Assembly: GCA_003290165.1 (NCBI GenBank)
Contig: QNQO01000504.1
Span: forward strand, 558,001-622,000
Length of the DNA: 64,000 nucleotides
From: Berberis thunbergii
Taxonomy: Eukaryota; Streptophyta; Magnoliopsida; Ranunculales; Berberidaceae
Direction of reading: 5' to 3'
Part shown: piece after piece, positions 23,831-35,262 of the stretch
How positions within the stretch are numbered: position 1 is the first letter of the stretch
Layout: the number at the start of each line of letters is the position of its first letter
Translations under genes and position numbers: made by a program
Notes under the pieces: model-generated
The model's database searches: none
What the model was told of the DNA's origin: nothing
The model's input: only the letters and a program-made list of their open reading frames with translations

Positions 23831-24120
23831 CAGTGTGGATGAAATGCTCAAGCACCCCAAGAAAAATCAGTCCCTTTGAAAGAGCTGGAACATGGCGTAC
23901 ATCGGTAAGCTGTCTACATGACCCATCTGCCAACTGAAATTTGACTGTACCAACACCCATTGTCTTGCAAGGCCAATAGTCACCCATTTTAACTGAACTG
24001 CCCTTAACCTCACGATAAGTGTTGAACCATTCTTTTACGGGACACATGATACGAAGCACCCGTATCCAACATCCAATCGTCATACAAATGGTCATAAGAT
24101 TTTACCATCCGTGCATGTCC
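23831..24120 (-). pseudogene. copia protease region
   Basis: The minus strand contains KEWFNTYREVKGSSVKMGD, VGTVKFQLADGSCRQLTDVR and HVPALSKGLI, the characteristic region after the aspartic protease active site in Tork-type copia elements. The active-site triad itself is in a shifted frame near 24085 (reading LDVGYGC... in place of LDSGCS...), so it is decayed. Confidence 0.65.
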
Positions 24121-24987
24121 TAAATCACCCACGATTAGAATATCCTCTACCACATCCGGTGTCTCAACAATATAATTCACTACGCCCTTACTCTCATTCT
24201 CTTATTTTTTGTGATTATCGTTCCCTTCTGGACCTCTTGTAATGGCCATTGCGCTTACATTTGTGACATTCAACCTTAGACATATCTTGCCTTTTGATTT
24301 AAACGGGTTCCTTCTGTCAATGTTCCTTTTGTAATTTCTTTCCCTTGTCACCAAAAGACCATGTGCTTGAACCTCTTCATTCGAAGCACTCTTTTTGGAA
24401 GCCTTTGCAAATACAGCTTGAACAATATCCACTATACACAAAAAAATTTCTTTCTTCAATGTTGTTATCTGATCAACAAACGATTCCCATTCCAGTAACA
24501 AAGAAGTTGACAAGAATAATGTTTTCTAACTATCTTTCAATTTAGCTCTCAAGCTAACACAATCTGAATATAAACATTCAAATTAATTTATGTGATCAGT
24601 CATGAGTTTACCTGGCTACAACCTGAAAGTGAAGAGTTTCTTCTATAGGTACATCACACTCATCTGATCATTCTGAAGATACATAGCCTGAAGCTTATTT
24701 TAAATACCCTGAGTCGTACTACATGCTTTCTGTTCCATTTTACTCCACTTCTTAATAACCTCAATAGTCGCCTTATCTGATGATGGTTTATTTTCTCATC
24801 TAATGCATCAATCTGATCCAAACTACCAGAATATCTTTACAATCCATCAGCCAAGCTTTAAAATTGTTCCTACCATTGAATCAAACAATTTCGAACCCAT
24901 GGACTTTCACATAACCATCATCCCGCGATGAAGAAAACCTTTCAACAATTTTATTTGACACATTCAAAGCACAAACACCAACCAACT
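24121..24987 (-). pseudogene. copia gag region, decayed
   Basis: Contains, in shifted frames, KVECHKCKRNGHYKRSR near 24260. This is a zinc knuckle of the CX2CX4HX4C type whose last cysteine is replaced by arginine. Upstream, short segments of the gag core are broken by stops. The frame 24513 to 24202 overlaps it in another phase. Confidence 0.5.
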
Positions 24988-25002
24988 GGGGCTATGATAC
25001 CA
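24988..25002 (-). promoter_or_regulatory. Primer binding site, initiator tRNA-Met type
   Basis: The minus strand reads TGGTATCATAGCCCC, close to the TGGTATCAGAGC site used by most plant copia elements. It is two bases from the LTR edge at 25005. Confidence 0.8.
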
Positions 25003-25004
25003 TT

Positions 25005-25231
25005 TGTCGGGGCGTTGCGAACCTGCGCGCACCCTTTGGCCCACTATTCATAGCAATGATATTGTCCCAAACTTAAACACCACCATATTGGGCTTCCTTC
25101 TGGGCCTAGGTGGTGTGGAGTTTTCCCCAAAATGCCTCGTTTCTATTAGAAAATGGGCCATTCCTTATAAATTTATTTGACAACTCCTCTTTATTTGATG
25201 TGGGACTATTCAAGTCCACACTTTCCCAACA
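25005..25231 (-). repeat. LTR (227 bp) shared by the copia element and the TRIM-like unit
   Basis: On the minus strand it begins TGTTGGGAAAGTGTGGACTT and ends ...GCCCCGACA. A primer site lies on its left and a purine-rich tract (AAAAAAGGTGGAGAT on the minus strand, 25232..25246) on its right. It therefore serves as 5' LTR for the element to its left and as 3' LTR for the short unit to its right. Confidence 0.75.
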
Positions 25232-25688
25232 ATCTCCACCTTTTTTGCGCGAATCTTCACACGTCCTACAATACATCCACTAATCCATAACATCTCCTTC
25301 TCGAGTGTCTTGCTCAACCATGATCCTGTGGATAGCACTCGGTGTATGGGCTCGACTATTCTCGCCATTGTTGGCTCCACCTAGTCGCAACCGCCGCACT
25401 AACTTCACCTCGTCCCAACTTTTAGGACACCTTAATACACCACCTCGGCAATGATCTGGAGCCTAATCTAGGTTATTCATCTGGCGGACCTCGCACCTGT
25501 GATGCTTCACCTGGCTCGCTACCCTATGTCTATCCCTGAACAATGTGCCGCCTACACCTCCACCTCGCAGAGTTTCAGCTGAAACGTCGGCTTTGATACC
25601 ACTTGTTGGGGTGTTGCATTGCGCACTTACGCACACCCTTTGATTCACTATACATAGCAACGATATTGTCCCCAACTTAAACACCACC
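25232..25688 (-). mobile_element. TRIM-like short LTR unit
   Basis: A 370-bp internal region without a reading frame (25232..25601) is bounded by a polypurine tract on the left and a primer site, TGGTATCAAAGCC on the minus strand, at 25589..25601. A second LTR copy starts at 25604 (TGTTGGGGTGTTGC) and aligns with 25005 onwards for about 85 bp before losing similarity at 25688. Size and lack of coding match TRIM/SMART-like elements. Confidence 0.6.
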
Positions 25689-27587
25689 TTAGTAACAAGA
25701 GTCTCTTATCAATCTTCCTCCATTTTCTTCTCCCTACAATAAAACTAGAACTTAAAAGGAACCCCGAAGATTTGACGAAACTACGCAAACGAAGAACACC
25801 CAAAATCACCCGATTTTAATCCTTCTACTTGGCTAATGTTTACGCTGCACACACACCGATTCATGCCGGACTTACAGCATGTTTCACACCATGCTCGCTT
25901 CCTTTTTCACGCTGTGTTGTTGTTGCCTTTCATGTTGTGTTGTTGCTATCTTTCACGTTGTGTTGCTGCCTCTTTAAAGAGAGAAAAAGAGAACTTTGAA
26001 TCCCATAAATTATGAGCCACAAAGAAATCCGTATCTAAAATTTCCCAACAAATTGAGAGCCAACCACACAACGACTTTGATTCCTCGTTTGTAAAGGAGT
26101 CGTTTTCCTTGTCTCACAAGAAGATCCACATTTGAAAATGACATCAAATTCCGCAATTAAAGGAAAAGGCAACGCTTCAAGGCTAGATATGAGCCATTGT
26201 GTCACAGTAAACCACAATCGATAAGGATGCAACTAGAAATCATAGTTGAACTTATTATTATATATTTTGAAAGTTCTGTTGCATTAACTTTGCAATATCA
26301 AGCAATGAAATCCAACTAGATCAATATTCTGATGAATTGTGCATATGGGTAGAGATATAAATAGTTGACATGGTAAGTCATACATTTATGATTTATTAAT
26401 CGTCTAATGAGATTAATTTGGTGGATATTGACATCACAGTCTGATCAATACTTCAGTATAATGATTTATTTATTATCTCATATGCATGATGACCGAGTTG
26501 AACTGAACTACTGTTGGAGTTCTATCTACATATTATACATAAACTCTCGGCATCTTTGATTATGAACCGAAGAGCTACAACACTTTCTAGCAGAGACATT
26601 GTCAATTTGACACTGAAGGAGAAACTTCAAATACTGGTTTACTTGGGAGGCGAGGATGAATTGATCTCACGAGATGATACAATACGTTTCTTGATGGATA
26701 ATGCACCTTGCTTCAAGGCCCTATTGGCTTATATAGAGGTACATTCGTTACTAATGACATTTACTTGACACTTGGGAGACGAAGCTAATAGGCATATATA
26801 AGAGAAATCTAACCACATAGTTATCTTTTTCGAGAATCTTTGGCAATATATAAAATGAAAAATTTTGAAGATAATTTGGTAGATAATTTTAGAGATAGAT
26901 TTCACGTAGAAGAGTTATAGAGCATTAATTTGAAATCATCATTTCCTCTATTAGTAGTGTTTCTCCCTACACCACAAACTCACCTCATGTAGCATCATCT
27001 TTATTCTTACCATTCTCTCCATTTATACTTTATTTATGTATTTATTTTGGGATTTTTGTTAAACCAAATTGCAAAAAATAAATCAAAGCACATCTGTCAC
27101 ATAAACTTACAGTAACGTCTACCCCAATAAATACTTTGTTTACTCACTTTTAATTATCATTAAAAAATCACCCTACCAAATAATATTTTATTTATTTATT
27201 ATGAATTGGAAAAACCCAAAGAAAAATACAAGTAAGGAGCTCAAAGAATACAGAAAAAGGGAACATAACAATGCAATACAACTCCTGAAAAGAAAACCCA
27301 CGCACCCCAAACAGAGGGCTAAAGTTACAACTGCAATCAATGGGCGGTAACGAGTGGAATGCACTTGAATAGCAACTAAAAAACAGGGAGAATAGGGGTA
27401 ACATCCCACACGATTGCCCATTGTATGTACAATTTTGTTCATTTTCCAAAGGGAACTAACGTCCATCTTCTCTACCCCAAATATGTGACCATTTCTCTCT
27501 TTGATGACCTATAGAGTAATCAAGAGGAGTCCGTCCCACATTCATTGATTGTTAGGTAGCAGCTTGGTAATTCCCTGTTGATTGTTA
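25689..27587. other. No gene assigned
   Basis: Mostly AT-rich. The minus-strand frame 26232 to 26035 and the plus-strand frame 26514..26768 (LKEKLQILVYLGGEDELISR) have protein-like composition, but I recognise no family. A short repeat of TTTCA[CT][GT]TTGTGTTGTTGC units lies near 25910..25965. The frames near 27190..27466 look incidental. Confidence 0.35.
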
Positions 27588-27592
27588 GGTAG
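27550..27592 (+). repeat. Short tandem repeat at the copia insertion site
   Basis: GTTAGGTAGCAGCTTGGTAATTCCCTG at about 27551 restarts at 27584 as GTTAGGTAG, is interrupted by the copia element, and continues after it (42507 onwards) as TAGCTTTGTAATTCCCTG. The target was thus an imperfect 33-bp tandem duplication. GGTAG at 27588..27592 and 42502..42506 is the target site duplication. Confidence 0.75.
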
Positions 27593-27811
27593 TGTTGAGC
27601 ATAAGTAAACATCAGTCCAGCTAGCAATCTGTTGTGCAATCTGTTGTAAGCTAGCAACATCAGTTAGCAATCTGTTAGTCAGTTCTGTCATTAGTCTTTG
27701 CCAGCTATTTAGTCTTTTGACTTTGCCTATATAAGCATTGTAAGATGTAAAGATCATTCATCAATATAGATTAGAATTTACTCTCTTATAAACTCTTGTT
27801 AGAAGTTATCA
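27593..27811 (+). repeat. 5' LTR of the Ale-type copia (219 bp)
   Basis: TGTTGAGCAT...AAGTTATCA. It includes TATATAAG (near 27727), a probable TATA box, and ATCATTCATCAATATAG downstream. Compared with the 3' LTR it has an extra TGTGCAATCTGT. Confidence 0.95.
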
Positions 27812-27822
27812 TGGTATCAGAG
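27812..27822 (+). promoter_or_regulatory. Primer binding site, initiator tRNA-Met type
   Basis: TGGTATCAGAG immediately follows the LTR, the usual copia primer site, complementary to the 3' end of initiator tRNA-Met. Confidence 0.9.
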
Positions 27823-27893
27823 TAATTCCTGGTCTCGTCTCTCCTTAAGTCTTCTTCTTCTTCTTCTTTTCAAGATCTCTGAGTTGTATATCA

Positions 27894-29227
27894 ATGGCAG
27901 ATTCTACCTCGTCTAATGTTGCATCACTCACAAACTCTGCTATGACAGAGTCAAAACCAATAACTTTCACTCATGTCTTGTCTGTGAAATTGAATGAACA
28001 CAATTACTTGTTGTGGAAACAACAAGTGCTAGCAACGATTAGAGGTCATAAACTCCAGAAGTTTATTGAGCAAACAACACCTCCATTAAGGTTTCTCTCT
28101 GTGGAAGAACAAACAAGCAATAGTGTGAATCCTGAATTTCTTCACTGGGAACAGCAAGATCAACTTTTGTTCTCATGGCTTCTATCTTCCATGATTGAAT
28201 CTCTGCTTATAAGGTTAGTACGATGTGAAACTTCTGAACACATTTGGAGAATTCTTGAAACCTTCTTCAATTCTCAAACTGTAGCCAAGATTTCTCAGTT
28301 TAGATCTCAACTACAAAACTTCAAGAAAAGAGATATGTCCATCAATGAATATCTATTAAAAATCAAATCAATCATCGAACAATTAGCATCAGTAGGGCAT
28401 CAGTTGACTCAAAGGATCACTTCAATGCTATCTCTGATGGATTACCACAGTCATATGACACATTTATAGTATCAGTGAGTTCTAGATCAGATGATTACAG
28501 TGTTGCAGAGATTGAGTCTCTCTTGCTTGCTCAGGAATCCAGAATCGAAAGATATACTAAAGATCTTGATGTGTCAAGCTCAGTCAATGTGGCTCATACG
28601 TCCTATAAACCCTCACCTAGATCTTTTGTATCAAATTCACAGGGGTGGAGACCTCAGTCCAGAGCTCCATTCAATCCAAGAAGTTCAAAACCTGGTAGAG
28701 GCTATAGATCTTCTGGACCTGGATCCAGTAATCAGTTTAGTCGACCACAGTGTCAAATCTGTGGCAAGCTTGGACATCTTGCATACAAATGCTACAATCG
28801 TTTTGACACTAATGTCTCAAATCCATGGAACTCCAATCCTCATACTTCTTCTTCAAGCATACCATCTCAACATAACAGTTCCACTCCTTGGCATGTGTTT
28901 TCTGCTCAATCTACTCATCCTGGTTGGAGAGCACAGTCACAATCTCAGATGCAACTAAGTGCTCCTTCTACACCTTCTGATAGAAGATGGTATCCTGATT
29001 CAGGAGCCACCGATCATTGCACTCCCTATCAACAGAACCTAGTGCCATCTGTTCCATATCATGGCAATGGCCAACTTTTTGTTGGAGATGGTTCAACACT
29101 ACAAATTGAAAACATTGGTCAGTCCTCTATATTTTCTTCCCATTCTTCAAAAGTATTAAAGCTGAAGAATGTTCTTCAGGTTCCTAAGCTAACCAAGAAT
29201 CTACTCAGTGTTGTTAAGTTTGCTTAG
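27894..29227 (+). pseudogene. copia gag and protease, one frameshift
   Basis: The start at 27894 opens a 191-codon gag frame (VKLNEHNYLLWKQQVLATIR, a typical copia gag N-terminus; RSQLQNFKKRDMSINEYL). A single-base change near 28408 shifts the frame, so the gag continues at 28412 as DHFNAISDGLPQSYDTF. The zinc knuckle CQICGKLGHLAYKC is at about 28753..28794. The protease active site WYPDSGATDHCT is at 28989..29024. A TAG at 29225 stops the frame before integrase. Gag coats the RNA; protease would cut the polyprotein. Confidence 0.9.
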
Positions 29228-30706
29228 GATAATGGTGTTTTCTTTGAGTTTCATCCTAATCTTTGTTTTGATAAGGATCAGGTCACACATCAAATTCTTT
29301 TGGAAGGGAAGCTTCATAACGGACTATATGTCTTTCCATCAATGTCTTCACAGTCAGTTAGTAGTCCATCTTATTGTTCCAGTCAGTCTTCGCATTCCAG
29401 CTTTCCAGTCTGTAATTTGTCTCAACATTCAGTTCAACAATCTCAGCAATTTAGTGTTCCTGGTTGTAGTATGTCTCAGCAAACTCAAGCATCTCAGCAT
29501 TCCAGTACTCCAGTTAATAAGAACACTTGTGTGTTTATCAATTCTACTTCCTCAAAGTCATCTACTTCACTGTTTCTTTGGCACGCTAGATTAGGTCATC
29601 TATCTTTTCAACTTGTAAAGAAAATTCTTACAAAATGCAATATTATTGTTCCTACTTGAGATAATATGGATCTGTGTTCTTCTTGTTGTTTGGGTAAAAT
29701 ACACAAACTCCCATTTTCCAGTTCTTCTACTGTGTATACAAAACCATTAGAACTAATTCATACTGACCTATGGGGTCCTGCTTCTACCATGTCTTCATCT
29801 GGATCCAAGTATTACATCCATTTCATAGATGCTTTTAGTCGATTCACTTGGATTTTTCTTGTACGAAACAAGTCTAATGCTTACCCCATTTTTCTCAAGT
29901 TCAAAGCTAAAGTTGAGTTAGAATTTGGACTTCCTATCAAATGTGTTCAGTTTGATTGGGGAGGGCAGTATCGATCATTTTCAAAATTTCTGAGTTAGCA
30001 TGGGATTTGTCATCATCTTGCTTGTCCTACCACACACCAGCAGAATGGAATAGCTGAGAGGAAACACAGACACATTATAGAGTCTGCTCTTACTCTCTTT
30101 GCCCATGCCTCACTTCCCATGAAATTCTGGGATGAAGCAGTCAGAACAGTAGTGTTTCTTCTCAGTAGAGTTCCTTTAGTTATTCTCAAGGGACTCTCTC
30201 CATATGAACTCTTTACCACAAAGTACCTGACTATCACATTCTAAAAATTTTTGGTTGCTCATGTTTTCCTAACACTAGACCTTATAACTCTCATAAACTA
30301 CAATTCAGATCAATTGAGTGTTTGTTTCTTGGTTGCAGTCCTCAACACAAAAGATACAAATGTCTATCCCCTTCTGGTCGAGTAAACATATCTCGTGATG
30401 TTTTGTTCAATGAGAACTCATTTCATTATACTAAGTGGACCACTCATTCTTCTACCTCCACTCTTCCTGATAGTACACCAACTACTGCTGTTATTCCATT
30501 TTTATTTACACCTACTGACAATAGGTTGCCCACTTCTACAAATACCTCATCATCTCATCCCATGGTTCCAACTTCTCCTCCAGTGACTCAAGAGAATAAT
30601 CCAGCAACTAGTCCAGCGATTTCAGTACCTTCAGTGCTTAGTCCAATGCATAATTCTACTCCAATTATTGCTCCTGCTACTAATGATATGATTACTCCGA
30701 GTACTG
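29228..30706 (+). pseudogene. copia integrase with stops, C-terminus cut by CACTA element
   Basis: Contains WHARLGHLSFQLV and CSSCCLGKIHKLPF (zinc-binding HHCC region), ELIHTDLWGP (first Asp), KCVQFDWGGQY (second Asp; the usual Glu after GG is Gln), and TTHQQNGIAERKHRHI (catalytic Glu). Then come FWDEAVRTVVFLLSR and FLGCSPQHKRYKCLSPSGRV of the C-terminal module. In-frame stops occur at about 29658 (TGA) and 29996 (TAG), with a frame change near 30240. The serine/proline-rich linker runs to 30706, where the CACTA element begins. Confidence 0.9.
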
Positions 30707-30709
30707 TCC

Positions 30710-31130
30710 CACTACAAGAAAAAGTATCATCAATAGCGTTTCAAAACCGCTATGGTATCCTACTATAGCGGTTTAGTAACCGCTATGACAGCCAAAGCTA
30801 TAAAAGAAACACAGGCTATCATAGCGTTTTAAAACCGCTATGGTAGGTAGACTATTAATAGCGGTTAAAAACGCTATGGTAGACTATCCATAGCGGTTTA
30901 AAAACGCTATCGAAGACTGCAAAACAGCTATGGAATACTCTACTATAGCGTTGGAAAACCGCTATAGTAAACTATATATAGCAGTTAAGAAACGCTATCA
31001 AAGCCTATAAAACCGCTATTGAATACTCTACTATAGCGTTTCTGAAACGCTATAAAAGGCTCTATCATAGCGTTTCAAAAACGCTATGGTAGAGTATACA
31101 TAGGAATTTTTTTTTTTTTTTTTTTTTTTA
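30710..31130. repeat. Subterminal hairpin repeats and poly-T of the CACTA element
   Basis: Ten or more units of ATAGCG(G)TTT...AAACCGCTAT in alternating orientation, able to fold into short hairpins. Such units bind transposase in related elements. A run of about 22 T follows (31107..31129). Confidence 0.85.
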
Positions 31131-32155
31131 TTACTTTTGATTACATCTTATAGGTAAGTATAATTCAGCACGTGCATCAATTCTTGCATCAGGTAAGTAA
31201 AATTTAATATGACTTTTTATTAAATTTAAAAACAACATTTACAACCTCTGATCAACAAATTCCAGCAATTGCTTTCAAGCAATTCATTACAGCAACAACA
31301 TTTACAATTCATTACAGCAAAAATTTAGATCATTCACAATTCATTACAGCACGTGCATCAATTCATTACAGTAGAAACAACAGCATTTACAATTCGACAT
31401 TGTGCAGTCCATTGCATCCTCCTGGAGCTTTTCTTTTCTCAATTACTTTCAAAACTGCATGGCCAGCAGCTGTATGGAGCTTTTCTAACCTGGTATCTCC
31501 AGAACCAACAGCTACTCCACAATAGTAACTGCATAGAGTAAAGAGGATAAATCAGACGCTATTAACAGAACAAAGAAAACATCTTAACAATCAATCGGTA
31601 GATTTTATGCTTTTTGTTGCTGATATGGGTATTCTGACCTTACTGAGAGTGTATGGCATGAGAGTGTAACTGCATTATTACTCAGAAACTTTCATCTGAA
31701 GCTAGCCACACTAACTGCCTTTTTGTGTAATCCCAGATACTGTGAGAGTGATGCTTGTATGTAATCCCCAGTTGGTTTCCCAACTTAGTTATTGACTACC
31801 ACTCAATAGATTTGAAAAATGAATTTCTGCGACTCTCACCATAAGTAAAACAAACAAAGAATCATGAACCTTATTGAGCATAACTCTTCCATGTAACAAA
31901 GAAATGGATTATAAGGAAAATACAAACAGTATCGAACCTACACATTCTTATTGAATATGATATAAACTGATAAGATCTATAACACGATAGTAAGAATTTT
32001 GTTAAATTTTTCATTAAAACCCCAAATCAAACCAATAGACAGAACATTTATAAGTCTTGAGATGGCAAGTATCACTTTCAAATGTACAACTAATAGGCAT
32101 AAACAAATCCAGTAGCAGCATTTCTTGAGCACAAGCTTCAGATGCAAATTTTAAA
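31131..32155. other. Unassigned CACTA interior
   Basis: Contains CATTTACAATTCATTACAGCA repeats (31290..31390) and unassigned sequence that may be intron or 3' untranslated region of the fragment to its right. No protein family is recognised. Confidence 0.35.
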
Positions 32156-32697
32156 TGTCAAGTGAAGCGTTACCTGGTGCAGAAGAATAATTAGAAGGTA
32201 CCTCCTGCTGACAGACGGATGAGTTTGTCTCATCATTAACTCCTTGGTAATGATATAATTGACTTGGATCTGATGGCAGAGCTCCATCTCTGGTGCTATA
32301 TGCATGCTCATCCGAAGTATAAGATGACGATGGTCTAGAAGTAAAGGATGAAGATTCTGCCAGATGATTTTCGAGTGGCCCGTGGGGATGTCCTAAAGAA
32401 ACTGAAAATTGTTGCTGGTTTGGAGCAGGAACCGAAGATTGCTGCATATCTGTATAATGAGGATCAGTAACATGTTGATATGCATCACGGTAACCATGAT
32501 TTTGCTCATCAGATCTGGTAGGAAATGTTGTATAATGTGGTTGCTGGTGCTGGTGCTGGTGTTGATGCTGATGCTGGCCCTCCATGGCATCTTTAGCTGC
32601 TGCCCATGCTCTGGCCCTGGCAGCCCAATCCTCTTCATGGCTGTTGGGATTAATCCCATCTGCCGTTACATAACTGTATAAGTCAAGAGCACTGTAT
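32156..32697 (-). pseudogene. Captured exon of an unidentified Q/H-rich plant protein
   Basis: The minus strand has a splice acceptor (poly-T then CTGTATACAG) at 32698 followed by an open reading of about 180 codons: ALDLYSYVTADGINPNSHEE, DWAARARAWAAAKDAMEG, an HQ repeat coded by CATCAGCACCAG-type triplets (32540..32575), then a serine/tyrosine-rich tail. The reading is clean and lacks stops, so it looks like a true exon. I do not recognise the gene. The following bases do not supply the rest of a gene. Confidence 0.55.
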
Positions 32698-32794
32698 ACA
32701 GAAAAAAAAAAAAAAAGTGAACTAGGAAATAACAAAGCCAAGGCCCAAAGGAAGAGAAGATTCTTTTCAATATCTTGAAAGGATTAAGTGCAAC

Positions 32795-32922
32795 ATTTCC
32801 AATTCCTTGTTGATTTACTTCATTGTAGAGAAGGAACTCTGCCAACTAAGTACCTGGGTCTTCATTTGGGAGCTAAACTAAAATCAAGAGCCAGGTGGGA
32901 GCCATTAATGTTTTACCAGTCC
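32795..32922 (+). pseudogene. LINE reverse transcriptase fragment
   Basis: The plus strand reads [20 protein letters not shown] followed by EPLM. This matches the conserved LP.KYLGLPLG segment near the C-terminal end of plant non-LTR (LINE, L1-type) reverse transcriptase. It is about 130 bp and is joined at ATTAATG to the proteasome fragment on the opposite strand. Confidence 0.65.
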
Positions 32923-33000
32923 CAGGAGGTCCATACAAAAGAACTCCTTTTGGAGGGCACAGAAATAATCTAAACCATGGATGCTTAGAAAGGAAATTTT
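32916..33000 (-). pseudogene. RPT5: Captured RPT5-type P-loop exon
   Basis: The minus strand reads [19 protein letters not shown], the Walker A block of 26S proteasome AAA ATPases, and matches RPT5 in its next residues (TLMA) before the LINE junction. Another part of the same gene lies at 35000..35262. Confidence 0.6.
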
Positions 33001-33249
33001 ATGAAGCATAACCAACCTGCTTGACACAACATAGCAGTGAGCCAATGACAATGAGAAAAACATTATCATTCTCTCGTCACCAGGCAAATTTCTGTGCTAA
33101 TGTAATCCTAGGCCCTATCGAGGTCCTAGGAGATGCGGCTAAGGTAGAGAATTGGCCCACTGAGTGCCAAGGTGCACTAAGCTATAAAGATATAAACACA
33201 TGGATGATCCATGAGAGAGAGTTTGTGCAATGCCAATCATCAGGGTGCC

Positions 33250-33500
33250 TAATCTATTATTCTGATTCCCACATGAACAATACACCAAGTGCATTACGTA
33301 CCTTGGGGTATCTATGGCCAAGAAAAGAAAGAAGCTGAGTGAAAGCCCGAGAGCTCATCAGATCCAAAATTGAAGCAATATATCCCAGAATAGAGATGCT
33401 TGTATACAACTTGGGAAAGTCCTTTGATCCCTTTAATTCAATTGACAGAGAGTCCAAAAGACCATCACAAAAAGCTCCTAGTTTGTGTCTGCGCATAATT
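33250..33500 (-). pseudogene. Captured exon resembling tubulin-folding cofactor D
   Basis: The minus strand reads PKLYTSISILGYIASILDL and FTQLLSFLGHRYPKVRNA. The LGYI and FLGHRYPKIRK phrases are characteristic of the C-terminal HEAT region of tubulin-specific chaperone D. About 75 residues are present, with stops around them. The assignment is from recognised motifs, not an alignment. Confidence 0.5.
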
Positions 33501-34990
33501 ATTCACATCAAATCAGCATAAAGATCGGATAAAGGCTCATGTTAATGAGTGATAAGATGATGAACATGAAGAACGTAAAAGAAGATGGTAAAAAATGCAA
33601 CCAAACAATGATGTTACTGATAATCAGAACAGCAGCTATGCAAAAACTGCTGTTGGCAGAACGACCAAAAATAGCAACATGTAAACACTTCACCTTTATT
33701 TATATGAATCATAAGACTGCATATGAAATTAGAAAAGATATTTATAAATAACAACTTGCATTAGAATACCAATTTTCTGTTTTGACCGAGTCAACAGTGC
33801 AGTCCGAGTCGAATTTTGATTTGAAACAATTTTTATTCTTGGGTCCAAGTGAAATAATGTTAGAAAGTGTGAGTTTGAATGTTTCCGACTTTAACTCTGG
33901 TTCGCCAAATAACTTTAATTCTTCAAAGAGATTCGGTTTGCCAAACTAAGTATAACTTTTGAGTAAGTTGAGGATGGCCAGACTCTAGGTCTGGCTTGCA
34001 GAGAATTCGATGCATTCGAGCCCCGGGGCCCCTGAATTTGAAATACTATATATTTTGTGATCTCCAAAATAGTCGCTACCTATTAATTGCTAAGGTGTTA
34101 CCAAATGATATATTGGAGTATGGTCATTGTTTACTGTGACATTTTGGCACCCCGCATTGGGCCCCAAAAAGAGCTGGCTGCCTGGCTCATTTTGCCAAAT
34201 CCAGTGAGGCTATCAGTAGTAGCAGCACAGAGGAGGAAGAAGCAAATGAAAAGGAAATGGGAAAGAAGAAAGGGGAGAGAGAGGAGATGGCAGTGGCAAC
34301 GAGGACAGGCAGTGGTGGCAGTTTTGGCAAAGGACAGGGGACAGGAAAAAATGACAGAGGAGATGAAGAAAACATGAAACAGATGAGGAAATAAAAAGGG
34401 AGATGAAGAGAAGGGTGGTAGTGGAGGAGGCAGTTAAAATAGAGATAGAGAGGAAGAAGTCATTATGGAGATGATAGGGGTGGTTGCTGTAATATCATAA
34501 ACGAGAGATGAATGCATAATGGCTTGACCCAAACGTAATGTGGAAGCTCTTTGTACGGGTACCATTTTAGTGTGGGTGCTCTACGATCATAAACTTTCTC
34601 GGACCATACAGAAACTCTGGAAAGTAATAAAGTTGACATGTATTCACACCAGAAGGAGATGATAAATTTCTTGTGTTATTACACAAGAAAGGACTTTGAA
34701 TTTTTATTTATTTATTTCTGTATCCAAAAGAAACTGTTAGCAATGGCAACCAATTACAAGACCAGCAATTGTTCTTTTCATGTCAAAGAAATCATAAAAG
34801 GACATAAATAAACAAAACATCTGAATTTAACACCACAAAAGTTAAATACATAACATGAGATAACTATGCTGTTAGTGTGAGTCAACTAACCTCCATGTTC
34901 AAGAGGATTTGTTTGCTGAAGAGAATCTCAATTGTCTACAACAAAAAATTTATCAGTTAAATACCATGATACAAAATCGATAAGGATGCA
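33501..34990. other. Unassigned CACTA interior with purine-rich block
   Basis: A strongly purine-rich stretch at 34215..34480 (GGAGGAAGAAG, GGGGAGAGAGAGGAG) is likely the antisense of a CT-rich 5' untranslated region. No protein is recognised. Nothing else is seen. Confidence 0.4.
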
Positions 34991-34999
34991 TATAATTGT

Positions 35000-35262
35000 A
35001 TTTGTCATTCATATTTGAAGTGATGGATGATTTTGAAGTGATGAGAACCAATACAATTCTACTACCTGCTTCTCCAATCCTCCAATGTCATTGTAATCTT
35101 CAGTTGGCTTTTCATCAACCTCCATAGCCTTTACACGGGAATCATATTCAGAGGGAAGTGTGTCCAAGATTAGGTAGCTGTCCTTGTACACCCCAACCAA
35201 ATCACCAGGCTTTAGCTTGTCTGGGTCAACAAGACCAACAACAGGCAGGAAGATTGTCTGTC
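35000..35262 (-). pseudogene. RPT5: Captured exon of 26S proteasome ATPase RPT5
   Basis: The minus strand reads [20 protein letters not shown] followed by [36 protein letters not shown] and IGGLEKQ, then loses homology where an intron would begin. This is the OB-domain to AAA-linker region of RPT5 (regulatory subunit 6A), a subunit of the proteasome base ring that unfolds substrates. Only one silent-looking region and few replacements are visible, so capture is not ancient. It cannot make a functional subunit. Confidence 0.85.

Larger units (their letters stand above)
21553..25231 (-). mobile_element. Truncated Tork-type Ty1/copia element
   Basis: Minus strand: 5' LTR 25005..25231, tRNA-Met-type primer site 24988..25002, gag, protease, integrase, reverse transcriptase, and part of RNase H, ending at about 21553 in CACTA-type repeats. 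The gene order protease-integrase-RT defines copia, and the sequences resemble the Tnt1/Tork group. There is no 3' LTR. Stops and frameshifts in every domain show it is inactive. Confidence 0.85.

Noticed and set aside
30710..31110. Regular spaced repeats suggesting a CRISPR-like array
   Set aside because: Units alternate in orientation and lie next to a CACTA terminus in a plant genome; they are transposon subterminal repeats.
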